A DNA stretch of 64,000 nt from Planctomycetota bacterium (GCA_013152475.1 JAADGH010000061.1:12440-76439), one strand, 5' to 3'. Counted from the first letter of the stretch, positions 18,244 to 27,666 are shown. The notes: generated from the letters alone by a model not told the origin. A program made the numbers and translations.

Positions 18244-21200
18244 ATGAAACACCGAACCCACATTCGATGGAGTGCGCTGGTGAGTATGGTGGTTTGTCTC
18301 TGTTGTCTCGGGAGGGTGGAGGCCCAGGACGCTGCGCCCAAGCCCGATGTTCTCGTCGTCAACAAGGGCATCGGGGGCAGCTCCACGCGGGATGCCCTGG
18401 CCCGCTTCGAGCGCGATGTGATCGAGGTGAAGCCGGACCATCTGATCCTCTACTTCGGCATCAACGACGCCGGCAACTCGAAGAAGCTCGTGCCGCTCGA
18501 CGAGTACGTCCGCAACATGCAGACGATGATCGACCGTGCGCGCGCGGCGGGCGTGGAGACCGTCGTCCTCGTGACGCTCAATCCGGTGGTCATCGACTAC
18601 TGGGCCTTGCGCCACCCCACCCATCCCAACAAGACCCAGGCGCATTTCGACACCTACGACGCCGCCGTCCGCAAGCTGGCCGAGAAGAACGGCCTGCCCA
18701 TCGCCGATCTCCGGGCGCTCATCAACCAACACGGCGGGGCCACCCAGGCGCGGAGTTGCCTCATCCGCAACGAGAAAAACAGTCGCATGAAGGACGGCGT
18801 GCACCTCACCGCCGAGGGCTACCGCCTCATGGCCGAGCTGTTTGTCCCGATCTTCAAGGACCGGATCAAGCCGGGACAGACGGTCGTCTGCTTCGGCGAC
18901 AGCATCACCTACGGCGCAGGCATGAAGGGAGCGGGCACGGCCTGCGGCGCGACCTACCCCGCTTGGTTGTGGCTGCACCTGAACCGGATGGTGGGTGCGA
19001 CCGACCGCTCGACACCCCGCCCTCCCCCCCCGGACCCCGACCCCGAGAATCTGATCCCCAACGGCGGCGCGGAGGCATCGGCCGACCGAGTCCATGCCGA
19101 CGAGTGGCGCATCTGGAACGCAGATGGGAAGTACGCAGGCGAGATGAAGTTCATGCAGAATGCCCCCGGCGCCCACGGCGGGAAGAACTACCTGCGGATC
19201 ACCAACCCGGACGAAAGGACCCCCGCCCACATCGCCGTCACATGCAAGCGCCGCCGCATTGCGGGACGGTATCGGCTCTCCTTCTGGGCTCGGGGGGCGG
19301 GACGAATCCGTCCCCTCATCTATAGCAACACCAGGAAAGCGAATCTCCCTACCTTCGCCGAGGACAACACATGGCACACACTGGGGGCCGACTGGAAGGA
19401 ATACTCCCTCGCCTGGGAACCGGCCGACGGCGTCATCCGCGTCAGCATCGCCTTCCTCATCACCGGACAGGTGGACCTGGACGATGTATCGCTCCATCCG
19501 AACAAGGACGCAGGGGTGAAGCCGCCGCTCCCTCTGAAGGGCGAGGAGCACGTCCTGTCGAACCGACACATGACGCTGCGCCTTTACCCGCCTGAGCAGG
19601 GGGGCGGCGTGCGAGGCATTCGCAATGCCGAGGGATACGAGTTCATCAACGGCGCGTGCGATGGCGCGCTCTGGCGGATCGACATGCGCCGCATTCCCGA
19701 CCCGAACACAAAACGCAACCCCCTCGCCCCGCTCAGCTTCGACCCGGAGCAGAACGACACGGGCCAGGGCAGTGACGATGGCGCAGCCCGCGACAGCCTG
19801 ACCATTCGGTCCACCACACCCTGCGCCGAGGCCAAGGGATCGAAAGACGGAGACCGCCTCGTCCTCTCATGGACCGGCATCGATGTTGGCGAAGAGCGGG
19901 GAGCGCTCGACGTGCAGGTGACGATCTCGCTCGCCAAGGACGATCCCTTCGCGCGGTTCCGCACGGAGTTTCGGAACCGAAGCACGAAGTACACCGTGTT
20001 CTACGTGTTCAGTCCCATGGTCAATGCGGTCTATCCGCCCGATGGCAAGCCGGAGCTCGACTGGCTCGCGTCGCCGGTCTTCACCGGCCGGCTGATGCGC
20101 AATCCCATCCGCAACGGCATCCTCGGCCAACCGGCGCGAATGCAGCCGAACCGCTCCGGCCACAGCATGCAGTTCGATGCCTACTATCACAAGGACCACG
20201 GCCTCTACCTGGGCTGCTTCGACGGGGAGCAGAACGCGAAGCGCTACCTTCTTTCGGGCGACCCCGACAAGGGGCTTGGGTGGGCGATGGTCCACGTACC
20301 GAACAACATGATGCAGATCCCCCAGAACTGGGCCACGCCGTACGACACGGTGGTGCGGTGCTACCGGGGCGACTGGTACGACGCCTGCCGCATCTACCGC
20401 GAATGGGCGCTGAAGCAGAGCTGGACGGCGCAAGGCCCGCTGCACGAGCGCGCCTCCACGCCAACGTGGTTCAAAGAGATCGTCGAGTGGTTCCTCTGGC
20501 CCGTACAGAAGAGGCCGCTGGCGAATCTCTACGAGCCAAAGCTCCTCGAACGCCTGCGCGGCCTGAGCCTTGGCCTGTGCGGACACAACTGGGGGCAGGA
20601 GAACGGGCCGCACGGGTGTAAACTGACGCCGCACCGTTTTCCTTTGGGCCAGCTCACCCTCGACCACATCCGCCGAGCGAAGGAGCATGACTTCCGCTTG
20701 GACGGATACATCCAGGGCATCTGCTGGGACATGGAGGCGCCGAGCTTCAAATCCGAGAACGGCTTCGATCACACGGTGCGCAACTTCTACGGCCAGCGCG
20801 TCATCTGGAAGCTCGGCCGCGGCAAGGAGAAGCACATCGCCGCCATCGCCTATCCCGGCGAGGTGTGGACCCGCGTCCTCGGCGACACGATCCAAAAGAT
20901 GGCCGAGGCCGGCTTCGACGGGGCCTACTTGGATTCCTTCAATCACGCCGGCATGTACCTGAACTTCAACCCGCGTTACACGAAAAACCTCGGCGGCGGC
21001 AATACCTACATCAAGGACAACCAGAAGCTCTTCCGGGCGATCCAGGCCCGGGCGCGGAAGGTGAACCCGGAGTTCTGCTTCACGGCGGAGAGTTTCTGGG
21101 AGGGCAACATGGCCTGCCTCGACGGCCTGCTGGTCTGCAACACGACGAACCAGCCGCTCAAGAAGGGCGAGATCTTTACCGTGCCCATGGCGCACGCCGT

Positions 21201-21795
21201 CTATCACGACCGGGGCGTGTTCTTCAGCTCATGGACGGGCCGCGGTGACGTGGAGGAGCGCAACGCCCTCGGGTTCACGGCGAAGATGGGCGAGCAGTTC
21301 GTTTACGGCGTCAAGGGCGGGCGGAACCAGCCGAATTTTCTGCTCGTTTTCAAGAACCACGAGATCGCCCTCGATGTCTCCGAGCGCATCTACCGGGCCT
21401 ATGCGGCGGCGAAGAAGTTCCTGGTCTATGGCGAGATGCTGCGCCCACCGGAGGCGATCAAGCCCCCGCCCGAGATCGACGTGCGGTGGTACCGCGGCTG
21501 GTCGAAGTCCTACTACGACATCGCCCTCCCGGCCATTCGCCACTCCCTCTGGCGCGCGCCCGACGGATCGCTCGGCCTGGTCCTCCACAACATCGACGCC
21601 ATGGCCCATACGATCACCCTCCGCCTCTCCGACCCGGCCTACGGCCTCGCCGACGCCAACGCCCTCCGCGTCACATCGGTCTACCCACCAGAGGCGAAGG
21701 ACGTGCAGTGCTCGCGGGGGGCCAAGGGAACCTTCGATCTCTCCATTTGCGTCAGCGCCAAGTCCCCCCGGGTCCTCATGATCACACCGGAATGA
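18244..21795 (+). CDS. Circularly permuted SGNH hydrolase fused to a carbohydrate-binding-like and large glycosidase-like module
   Basis: A 1183-residue exported protein with a signal peptide ending near VEAQ (~27). Residues ~34-205 hold SGNH blocks II (KGIGG, 41-45), III (GIND, 72-75) and V (DGVH, 184-187). Block I with the nucleophile Ser (GDSITYG, 218-224) comes after block V instead of before block II. Next is a jelly-roll module (~270-430, from LIPNGGAEA to VDLDDVSLHP). A ~750-residue part follows, with a beta-sandwich and a TIM barrel (GFDGAYLDSFNHAGM), resembling DUF6259-type glycosidase-like proteins. Deacylation of a sugar ester plus glycan cleavage is a plausible joint role. ATG 18244 follows AAGGGAA; longer starts would hide the signal peptide. 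Confidence 0.78.
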   Translation: MKHRTHIRWSALVSMVVCLCCLGRVEAQDAAPKPDVLVVNKGIGGSSTRDALARFERDVIEVKPDHLILYFGINDAGNSKKLVPLDEYVRNMQTMIDRARAAGVETVVLVTLNPVVIDYWALRHPTHPNKTQAHFDTYDAAVRKLAEKNGLPIADLRALINQHGGATQARSCLIRNEKNSRMKDGVHLTAEGYRLMAELFVPIFKDRIKPGQTVVCFGDSITYGAGMKGAGTACGATYPAWLWLHLNRMVGATDRSTPRPPPPDPDPENLIPNGGAEASADRVHADEWRIWNADGKYAGEMKFMQNAPGAHGGKNYLRITNPDERTPAHIAVTCKRRRIAGRYRLSFWARGAGRIRPLIYSNTRKANLPTFAEDNTWHTLGADWKEYSLAWEPADGVIRVSIAFLITGQVDLDDVSLHPNKDAGVKPPLPLKGEEHVLSNRHMTLRLYPPEQGGGVRGIRNAEGYEFINGACDGALWRIDMRRIPDPNTKRNPLAPLSFDPEQNDTGQGSDDGAARDSLTIRSTTPCAEAKGSKDGDRLVLSWTGIDVGEERGALDVQVTISLAKDDPFARFRTEFRNRSTKYTVFYVFSPMVNAVYPPDGKPELDWLASPVFTGRLMRNPIRNGILGQPARMQPNRSGHSMQFDAYYHKDHGLYLGCFDGEQNAKRYLLSGDPDKGLGWAMVHVPNNMMQIPQNWATPYDTVVRCYRGDWYDACRIYREWALKQSWTAQGPLHERASTPTWFKEIVEWFLWPVQKRPLANLYEPKLLERLRGLSLGLCGHNWGQENGPHGCKLTPHRFPLGQLTLDHIRRAKEHDFRLDGYIQGICWDMEAPSFKSENGFDHTVRNFYGQRVIWKLGRGKEKHIAAIAYPGEVWTRVLGDTIQKMAEAGFDGAYLDSFNHAGMYLNFNPRYTKNLGGGNTYIKDNQKLFRAIQARARKVNPEFCFTAESFWEGNMACLDGLLVCNTTNQPLKKGEIFTVPMAHAVYHDRGVFFSSWTGRGDVEERNALGFTAKMGEQFVYGVKGGRNQPNFLLVFKNHEIALDVSERIYRAYAAAKKFLVYGEMLRPPEAIKPPPEIDVRWYRGWSKSYYDIALPAIRHSLWRAPDGSLGLVLHNIDAMAHTITLRLSDPAYGLADANALRVTSVYPPEAKDVQCSRGAKGTFDLSICVSAKSPRVLMITPE

Positions 21796-21841
21796 TGGCG
21801 GGATCGACGTTTTTCGTTCGCGTGCAGCGAGACCGCTTCGC

Positions 21842-22597
21842 CTACTTTCCCCCCTCGGCCAGATTGTTGCCCGTCAGGTAGGCGTAGCTCTTGACGACGG
21901 CTTCCATCATGTCGGTGGCGCAGCGGTCGAGTTCGACGATCATCCACTTGGTGTTCGCACCGGCGGCCTGGACGATGGCCGGAAAGTCCACCTTGCCCTC
22001 GCCGATGGCGGTCATGTCCGCCTTCTGGTCGCACGGTCCGTCCTTGATGTGGAGCAGCGGGGCGCGCGGGCCCATCTCCTTCACCACCTCGACCGGATCG
22101 CACCCGCCGGTTTGGACCCAGTAGGTGTCGATTTCGAAGAAGATGTCGGACGACAGGTTTTCGAGCATGACCTTATAAACCAGCTTCCCCTCGACCTCCT
22201 GGAATTCCCACCAGTGGTTGTGAATACCGAAGGCGATGCCGTTCTCCTTGGCCGCGGCGGCGCCCTCATTGAGTTTGTCGCAGGCCTCCTTGGTGCCATC
22301 GATGGTGGCATACTGGTCCCTGCCGAAGCCGCTGATGAGCCGCTTGCAGCCGAGGGTGGCCATCGTGTCGAGGACCTCCTGCTTCTTCTCGCCCACGGGC
22401 ATGGGGCTGTGTGCGCTGCAGACCTCGAGGCCGAGCTCCTTGAAGAGCTTCGCTGCGGCTTCCGGTGATGTGCCGGAGAAGCCGGCGGTCTCGACGCCCT
22501 TGTAGCCGAGGTCGGCCACCTTGCGGATTACGCCCTCCGCGTCCTGGGCCATGGCTTCACGAACGGTGTACAACTGCAATGCGATCGGTGCGGGCAT
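21842..22597 (-). CDS. Sugar phosphate isomerase/epimerase-like TIM barrel (xylose isomerase-like, PF01261)
   Basis: A 251-residue cytosolic protein. It starts PIALQLYTVRE, the usual first strand, and carries metal-site candidates in the expected order: FGIHNHWWEF (His), FFEIDTYWV (Glu/Asp), LLHIKDGP (His/Lys) and WMIVELDRC (Glu). Proteins of this fold isomerise or epimerise sugars, keto-sugars or inositol derivatives, and in such genomes often stand beside Gfo/Idh/MocA enzymes. It converges with the preceding giant gene and has its own promoter at 22678-22706, which overlaps the 3' end of the ceramidase-like gene. The substrate is not readable. Confidence 0.85.
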   Translation of the reverse strand: MPAPIALQLYTVREAMAQDAEGVIRKVADLGYKGVETAGFSGTSPEAAAKLFKELGLEVCSAHSPMPVGEKKQEVLDTMATLGCKRLISGFGRDQYATIDGTKEACDKLNEGAAAAKENGIAFGIHNHWWEFQEVEGKLVYKVMLENLSSDIFFEIDTYWVQTGGCDPVEVVKEMGPRAPLLHIKDGPCDQKADMTAIGEGKVDFPAIVQAAGANTKWMIVELDRCATDMMEAVVKSYAYLTGNNLAEGGK

Positions 22598-22677
22598 AAC
22601 TCACTCCTTTCAATTCTCAGGTCCAAGTTGGATGTGGCGCCTTCTCAACAAGATACATCGGTCATGGCGACCTCAAT

Positions 22678-22706
22678 ATAGTATCTCTCCGAGCCGTTTC
22701 TGTCAA
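22678..22706 (-). promoter_or_regulatory. Consensus sigma70-type promoter for the isomerase-like gene
   Basis: Minus strand: TTGACA (22706-22701), 17-base spacer, TACTAT (22683-22678). The -35 box contains the stop codon of the upstream ceramidase-like gene, so this gene can be expressed independently of the upstream pair. Confidence 0.65.
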
Positions 22707-24010
22707 CGGGCGCCGTGCAGCTTCTCTAACTGCCGCACGGCACTCTCGACCATCATCTCCCCCGCCTCGGGCACGGCGCGGCTGGAGCGGGCGAGCCAGG
22801 TCTCGTAGCCGCCGCCCTCGAAGGCGCGCTTCGTGGGGATGTAGCCGATCCAGTCGTTGGCGAGCTCGACACAGAACGTGTGCTTGAAGGGCGACCGCTT
22901 CTTGATCTCCAGCCCGATCTCGACAAAAATTTCCCCCGGCAGACCGACGAGGGCCAAGTCGCCGATGCGCATGGCGCTCACGTAGGTCTTGTCCTCTGTC
23001 GGGGCCTGCTTGAGCAGATCATGTTCCCCGGCGTATTGCTGATACCGCTCCTCGTTGCCGCCGTAGGAGTCGAGGTCGCGCTTGATCCGCGCCAGCTCCT
23101 CGCCGCCGGGGGTGCGCCGTTTGATGACGAGCTTTTCCATCGACGCGCCAAGCTCCGCCTCCGGGGTGAACTCCATAAACTCAACCGTCTTCAGGACCTC
23201 CGCCGCCAACACCGTCGCCACATGTCGGAGCTGCTCGTAGGGCCCCGTCTTGTGGGGTATGGTGGTGGCATAGGAATTGTTGATATCGCCGCAGCAGCCG
23301 TTGGCGAGGATGGCCTGGAAGCGCTCGCCCAGGAGGCGCTGAATGATCTCGCAAAACGCGGCGAAGTAATTGGCCGAGATCTCCGTTCCCTTTCCCCGCG
23401 AGCTCACATAGTGCAGGGCGTAGTTGCACAGCAGCCCCGCCGTGCTCTTGTCGGACCGCTTGAAGCAGAGCACGTTCACGTCCGGGTCGATCGGGCCTTC
23501 CGGCTCCAGACGGTTTGGGTCGTTGAGGCCCGGGTTCATGCGCACGCCTCCGGTTTTCATCCTAAATCGCCGACAGGAGACGACGCGGTCCTCATGGCCC
23601 ACCCCGCGTCCCCAGAGCGTGGGTTCCATGCGGTCCACAGCCAGGCGGACCGAGTCGGCGATCTTTCGCCGGACGCGAAGCATGTACTCCCCTTCACGCT
23701 GCACGCTGAGGATGTCGGCGGGTGCGGCGGCGGAGTGGGTGTGGGTGGCGCAGATCATAACATGGTCCGGCGGGATGCCGCATTCCTCCGCGATCCGCTC
23801 CTTGGCGATGTCGGTGTCCTGCCGCTCGATCAGGATGATGTCGCAAATGGCGATGGCGAGCTTGGTTTCGCCATTGCCGATGACCATCGTCTTCACGTGC
23901 AAGTCGTCATGGATGTCCGTCGCTTTTCGGTCGTTGAACGATCCGGCGAGGGACACGCCGAGGGGCGGGGTGATATTGACTTGCGCGGTTCCAAGTTGGA
24001 GCTGTGCCAT
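22703..24010 (-). CDS. Neutral/alkaline ceramidase N-terminal-domain protein (PF04734-like)
   Basis: A 435-residue protein. The N-terminus GTAQVNITPPLGVSLAG is the signature start of the neutral/alkaline non-lysosomal ceramidase family, and ICATHTHSAAAP supplies the HTH zinc-ligand motif (~110). NGCCGDINN (~215) matches the conserved NQGDISPN-like loop. True ceramidases are longer (~650 or more) and have a C-terminal immunoglobulin-like domain, which is absent here. No signal peptide is visible. Many bacteria carry such short members beside glycan genes, and an amide- or ester-cleaving role on a sugar derivative is as likely as ceramide. GGAGG precedes ATG 24010. It lies 42 bases after the GHL10-like gene on the same strand. 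Confidence 0.82.
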   Translation of the reverse strand: MAQLQLGTAQVNITPPLGVSLAGSFNDRKATDIHDDLHVKTMVIGNGETKLAIAICDIILIERQDTDIAKERIAEECGIPPDHVMICATHTHSAAAPADILSVQREGEYMLRVRRKIADSVRLAVDRMEPTLWGRGVGHEDRVVSCRRFRMKTGGVRMNPGLNDPNRLEPEGPIDPDVNVLCFKRSDKSTAGLLCNYALHYVSSRGKGTEISANYFAAFCEIIQRLLGERFQAILANGCCGDINNSYATTIPHKTGPYEQLRHVATVLAAEVLKTVEFMEFTPEAELGASMEKLVIKRRTPGGEELARIKRDLDSYGGNEERYQQYAGEHDLLKQAPTEDKTYVSAMRIGDLALVGLPGEIFVEIGLEIKKRSPFKHTFCVELANDWIGYIPTKRAFEGGGYETWLARSSRAVPEAGEMMVESAVRQLEKLHGAR

Positions 24011-24052
24011 GGATTACCCTCCGCTCAATGTGAAGCGTTCGTCTGATTCGCG

Positions 24053-26095
24053 TTATTCGATGGCCGACAGATCGACCTTGCCGTCTACACGTCGGTGAAT
24101 TTTCCTGCCGAGATTCTTCACCGTCACCACGAGCTCTTCCCGGCCCAGGCGGGCGTTGGTGACGACGAATCGCGCGTCGCCGGTCACGATATTATTCCGA
24201 TAGAAATCAAACCAGTCCGCTTCGGCGCGGCCAAGCGCCCGGGCGATGGCCTCGAATGCGCCTTTCTCCATCCGGTATCCTTTGCGGCCCAATGCCTCCA
24301 TCGTCGTATTGATCCAAAACCCGACGATGGCGCTTCCCGCCCGGATGGCCTCCGGCACCTCGGCCTCCAGATCCGCCGGTGGGCGGTTCAGCCCCCAGAG
24401 CAATGTGATGTACTTGTGCTCGCCCATCACCGACAGGGGCCCGCGCGCCGCCGAGGGGGAACAGGTGTAGAGCATTCCTCCCAGGAAATCAAAAGACCCG
24501 GCGAGATGGGTCGGCTTCATGCCGGGCCCCACCCAGCCGCCGGCTGGGATGCCGTGCTCCGCGGCGATAGCGCGAACGGTCCGGGCCAGGCGGCGAGTCG
24601 CTTCCCGCTTGCATTCTATCCAAAGGCGTTTGATGCTGTCGTTTGAGGTCGTGCTCGGGTCCTCGTACGGTTGCCCGTGTTTTTTGCAGTAGGTGCGGAA
24701 CTGTGCCTTGCAGTAGTCGCAGTAGCAGGGGTGATTGTCCAGCTCGAAGTTGTCGTCCAGGATCAGCCCGTCGAGCTTGTAATTGTCGAGGAGGTGGCGG
24801 ATGGTTTTCAGGTTGTACTCTTGGGCCTTGGGATTGTTGTAACAGACGGCCGACTTCTCCGCCTTCTTTCCGTCCTTCTCGATCCGCGCCACTTCGGGAT
24901 ATTTCTTCAGCGACGTCAACCGGTCAAAATAGATCCCACCGATCACCTTGATCCCGCGCTTGTGGCATTCCTCGATGAACTCCGCCAGCCAGTCGCCCTT
25001 GTATTCGACCACGAGCTTCTCGTCGGGCCTGTCTTCGGGCAAACAGCGGTAATAGGCTCGCCCCCACGAGGTCCGTAGCAGCGGCTGCACCATCGTCGCA
25101 TTCAGCGAGGCCAAAAACTCGGCCGCCTTCACCGGGGTTTCCAGCGCGGTCAGCCGGCCGGAGGACAGGTGAAGGATGGTCTCGACATTGCGCGCCTTCG
25201 TGAGGGGATGATATGTAACGCGAATGGTCGCCGTCTCCCCCGGCTTGATCCCATTCACATCCACCTTAATTTTTTTCAGAGAGCCATAGGGGGTCACCTT
25301 CGGGTCCTGAATGGCGACGCCGTTGACCGAAACCGAGAGGACCTTCGCCCGCGCCGGCAGGTTCACCTCAATCGCCCCGGGCCAGGATCGGGGCTTCGCG
25401 CTGTCGGACACCAGCCAGCGCAGCAGGTTGTCCAGGGCCACCGCGCCGTCGCGACTGGATCGGAAAAACATCTTCGGCTTTTCCACGCCGAAGCCGAGCA
25501 CGGCGGTTCGCCCCTTGCCGTAGCGCCCGATCACTCCCAGGCTGCGGCCCTCCGGATCACGCGCGACCGTCGTGCCGCCGTCGGGTTCCACAACGACCGT
25601 CTCACGTCCCGTGTCGGCCAGTTTCACATGTCCGGCAAATTCCGGATAGGCCCACTCCCGCCGGTCGATACCTTGCGACAGCGGGCTATCGAGCAGCGTC
25701 ATCCCTTTGATCCGCACGCTGTGGGTGCGCTTGACCCCGCAGACCTTCAGCAACTCCGGGCACCCCATCGGCCCGCCCCAGCTTCCATAGAGCGATCCGC
25801 CCTCGGACAGATAGGCCTTCAATCCCTCGACCTGCTCGTGGGTGAAGCGGCGCTTGATGCTTGTGGCGATCATGTCAAACAGTGCAAGAGCCTTCGGATT
25901 CTCCAGCATCGACGGCTCGCCCCAGGTGACCTCGATGCCTCGATGCTCCAGTTCCCCCAGCAGGGCCGAGTCCCAGCCCCAGGAATTCTCCGGTTTGACG
26001 AGGAGGACACGCACGCCGGCAAGAGCGAGTTCCTCGCCCCACACTCCACTCGCGACGATAAGCAGGACCAACACAATACAGACCGCCTTACGCAT
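24053..26095 (-). CDS. Secreted GHL10-like glycoside hydrolase with N-terminal GATase1/ThuA-like domain
   Basis: A 680-residue exported protein. A signal peptide (AVCIVLVLLIVASGVWG) is followed by a Rossmann-like domain at ~25-225 (VRVLLVKPENSWGW, LKAYLSEGGSLYGSWGG) like those paired with bacterial glycosidases. A linker beta domain and a TIM barrel then run from ~310: WLAEFIEECHKRGIKVIGGIYFDR and LDGLILDDNFEL resemble the GHL10/DUF187 family, with the Asp pair in LILDDNFE a likely catalytic site. ATG 26095 has GGGAG nine bases upstream; the ATG three codons earlier is too close to that site. It is followed by the ceramidase-like gene, probably in one transcript. Confidence 0.72.
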   Translation of the reverse strand: MRKAVCIVLVLLIVASGVWGEELALAGVRVLLVKPENSWGWDSALLGELEHRGIEVTWGEPSMLENPKALALFDMIATSIKRRFTHEQVEGLKAYLSEGGSLYGSWGGPMGCPELLKVCGVKRTHSVRIKGMTLLDSPLSQGIDRREWAYPEFAGHVKLADTGRETVVVEPDGGTTVARDPEGRSLGVIGRYGKGRTAVLGFGVEKPKMFFRSSRDGAVALDNLLRWLVSDSAKPRSWPGAIEVNLPARAKVLSVSVNGVAIQDPKVTPYGSLKKIKVDVNGIKPGETATIRVTYHPLTKARNVETILHLSSGRLTALETPVKAAEFLASLNATMVQPLLRTSWGRAYYRCLPEDRPDEKLVVEYKGDWLAEFIEECHKRGIKVIGGIYFDRLTSLKKYPEVARIEKDGKKAEKSAVCYNNPKAQEYNLKTIRHLLDNYKLDGLILDDNFELDNHPCYCDYCKAQFRTYCKKHGQPYEDPSTTSNDSIKRLWIECKREATRRLARTVRAIAAEHGIPAGGWVGPGMKPTHLAGSFDFLGGMLYTCSPSAARGPLSVMGEHKYITLLWGLNRPPADLEAEVPEAIRAGSAIVGFWINTTMEALGRKGYRMEKGAFEAIARALGRAEADWFDFYRNNIVTGDARFVVTNARLGREELVVTVKNLGRKIHRRVDGKVDLSAIE

Positions 26096-26295
26096 TCGCT
26101 GCATCTCCCAATAACAGAGGTCTTGGTCGTTCCCTCTCAGCTCTGGAGGGCCTCCAACTACCTCACCGCACTCTTGATCATCACCTCAGCGGGAATTGAA
26201 TTGCCTGTCGCAGCAGGATACACTCTACCGATATCGGTTTGTGAATTGCTACCAAAATCCGGCGGCGGTTCTGCGCCGTGGGAGCAGGAGGGCAA

Positions 26296-27555
26296 TCACC
26301 CCTGGTTGGTGATCTTCTTGATGGCGCCCTCGGCGGCTTCGCGAACGAAAAAGTTCTCGTCCTCTGCCGCCATCATGAGGTAGGGCATGGCCGCCTGCGC
26401 GGCGGGGCCCATGCTGCCCAGTTTCTCGGCAGCCGCAGAGCGGTCGTTCCAGTCCTTGCTCTGGAGCTGTTCGATGCAGGTCTTCAGCTCGGGGTCCGCG
26501 CCCGGGCCCGCCGAAGCTGTCGGGGCGGGCGCTGGCTGGGTCGGCGGCGGGGCGGCAGGGGGGGATGCGGCGGGAGCAGGCGGGGGATCAGGCGCCGCCG
26601 GGACGTGATCTGCCGCAGGCGGAGGCGCGCCCGGCGCCTCGGCGGGAACGGCCTCGCCGAAAGACAGGATGATGCTCTTCTGGAACATCTCGCGCAGCAC
26701 CGCCAGGGCGTCGTCGCCGTTTTCGAGGAGGGGGCGGACATTGTGCCACACGTCCTCCTCAGTCAGGCCGAGCTTCTTGTACCGAAGGATGCGCGCCTGT
26801 TGGGAGCCGAGGGCGAGGATATTGGAGCCCAGTGCATCATAGAGCCAGGCGGACGCCCTCTCATCGAGACGGACCACCATGTGATTCCCCGAGGGATCGC
26901 CGCTCTGTTCCGAGATCATCACCAGCCGCTCCACCTGCACGGGATTCAACCCGATCAGCACATGCACGTCATCCAGCGCCTTCAGGAGCCGGGCCAGGTC
27001 GATGGCGCTTATGCCCGTACCCAGTTGTACGCGAAAGCCGGTCGTTTCCAGGGCTGCTCGGGATGAGGGTCCCCCCGGCTCCCCCGCGCCGGCCTCCCCC
27101 CCTCCTTCTATCTGCGCCTTTTCGGCCTCGGTCACGACCACACCGGCAAGGTCCGCACCCGCGAAGTTGGCGCCGCGCAGCATGGCGCCGCGCAGGTCCG
27201 CCCGGCGGAGGTTGGCGCCGCTCAGATCCGCATCTTGCAGGTTGGCCCGCTGCAGGAGGGCGCCGGTCAGGACGGTATTGCTCAGGTCCGCCGAAGAGAG
27301 GTCCGCGCCAACCAGATTGACCCCGCGGAGCTTCGTGCCCGATAGCTTGGCCTTGGACAGGTTGGCCCCGATCAGCAGGGCCATGTGGAGGTTGCAACTG
27401 GTCAGGTTTGCGCCGGATAGGTTGGCCCCCACCAGGTTGATCTTGCTGAGGTCCAGCCCCACCAGCATGATGGGCGCGCCGGGGTGTTTCTGGCGCCAAG
27501 CTTCGATGGCCTTCGCCCCATGTCGGATCACATCGGCGATGTATTCGTCTGCCAT
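26296..27555 (-). CDS. Pentapeptide-repeat protein with Pro/Ala linker and C-terminal HEAT-like repeat
   Basis: A 419-residue protein without signal peptide. Residues ~40-140 are some 20 pentapeptide repeats of the A(D/N)Lxx type (GANLSGANL, ADLSSADLS, ANLRRADLRGAMLRGANF), which form a right-handed beta-helix. A ~170-residue globular region follows, then a Pro/Ala-rich linker (~315-360), and a ~55-residue helical repeat like HEAT/PBS (LQSKDWNDRSAAAEKLGSMG, AIKKITNQG). ATG 27555 gives a sensible start (MADEYIADVIRHGAKAI), and a consensus promoter lies ~85 bases upstream. The modules suggest a binding or scaffold role. It is divergent from the WecA-like gene. Confidence 0.8.
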   Translation of the reverse strand: MADEYIADVIRHGAKAIEAWRQKHPGAPIMLVGLDLSKINLVGANLSGANLTSCNLHMALLIGANLSKAKLSGTKLRGVNLVGADLSSADLSNTVLTGALLQRANLQDADLSGANLRRADLRGAMLRGANFAGADLAGVVVTEAEKAQIEGGGEAGAGEPGGPSSRAALETTGFRVQLGTGISAIDLARLLKALDDVHVLIGLNPVQVERLVMISEQSGDPSGNHMVVRLDERASAWLYDALGSNILALGSQQARILRYKKLGLTEEDVWHNVRPLLENGDDALAVLREMFQKSIILSFGEAVPAEAPGAPPPAADHVPAAPDPPPAPAASPPAAPPPTQPAPAPTASAGPGADPELKTCIEQLQSKDWNDRSAAAEKLGSMGPAAQAAMPYLMMAAEDENFFVREAAEGAIKKITNQG

Positions 27556-27637
27556 GACAATATGGTATCCTGCGGATTTTTGCTTGTCCCCTGCCGACAC
27601 GGGCAGTCCGAAGCATGCGCGCCTGAGTAGCAACTTG

Positions 27638-27666
27638 ATTTTATCATCCCGTCCGCGATATGTCAA
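27638..27666 (-). promoter_or_regulatory. Consensus sigma70-type promoter for the pentapeptide-repeat gene
   Basis: Minus strand: TTGACA (27666-27661), 17-base spacer, TAAAAT (27643-27638); the leader is about 75 bases. Confidence 0.65.
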
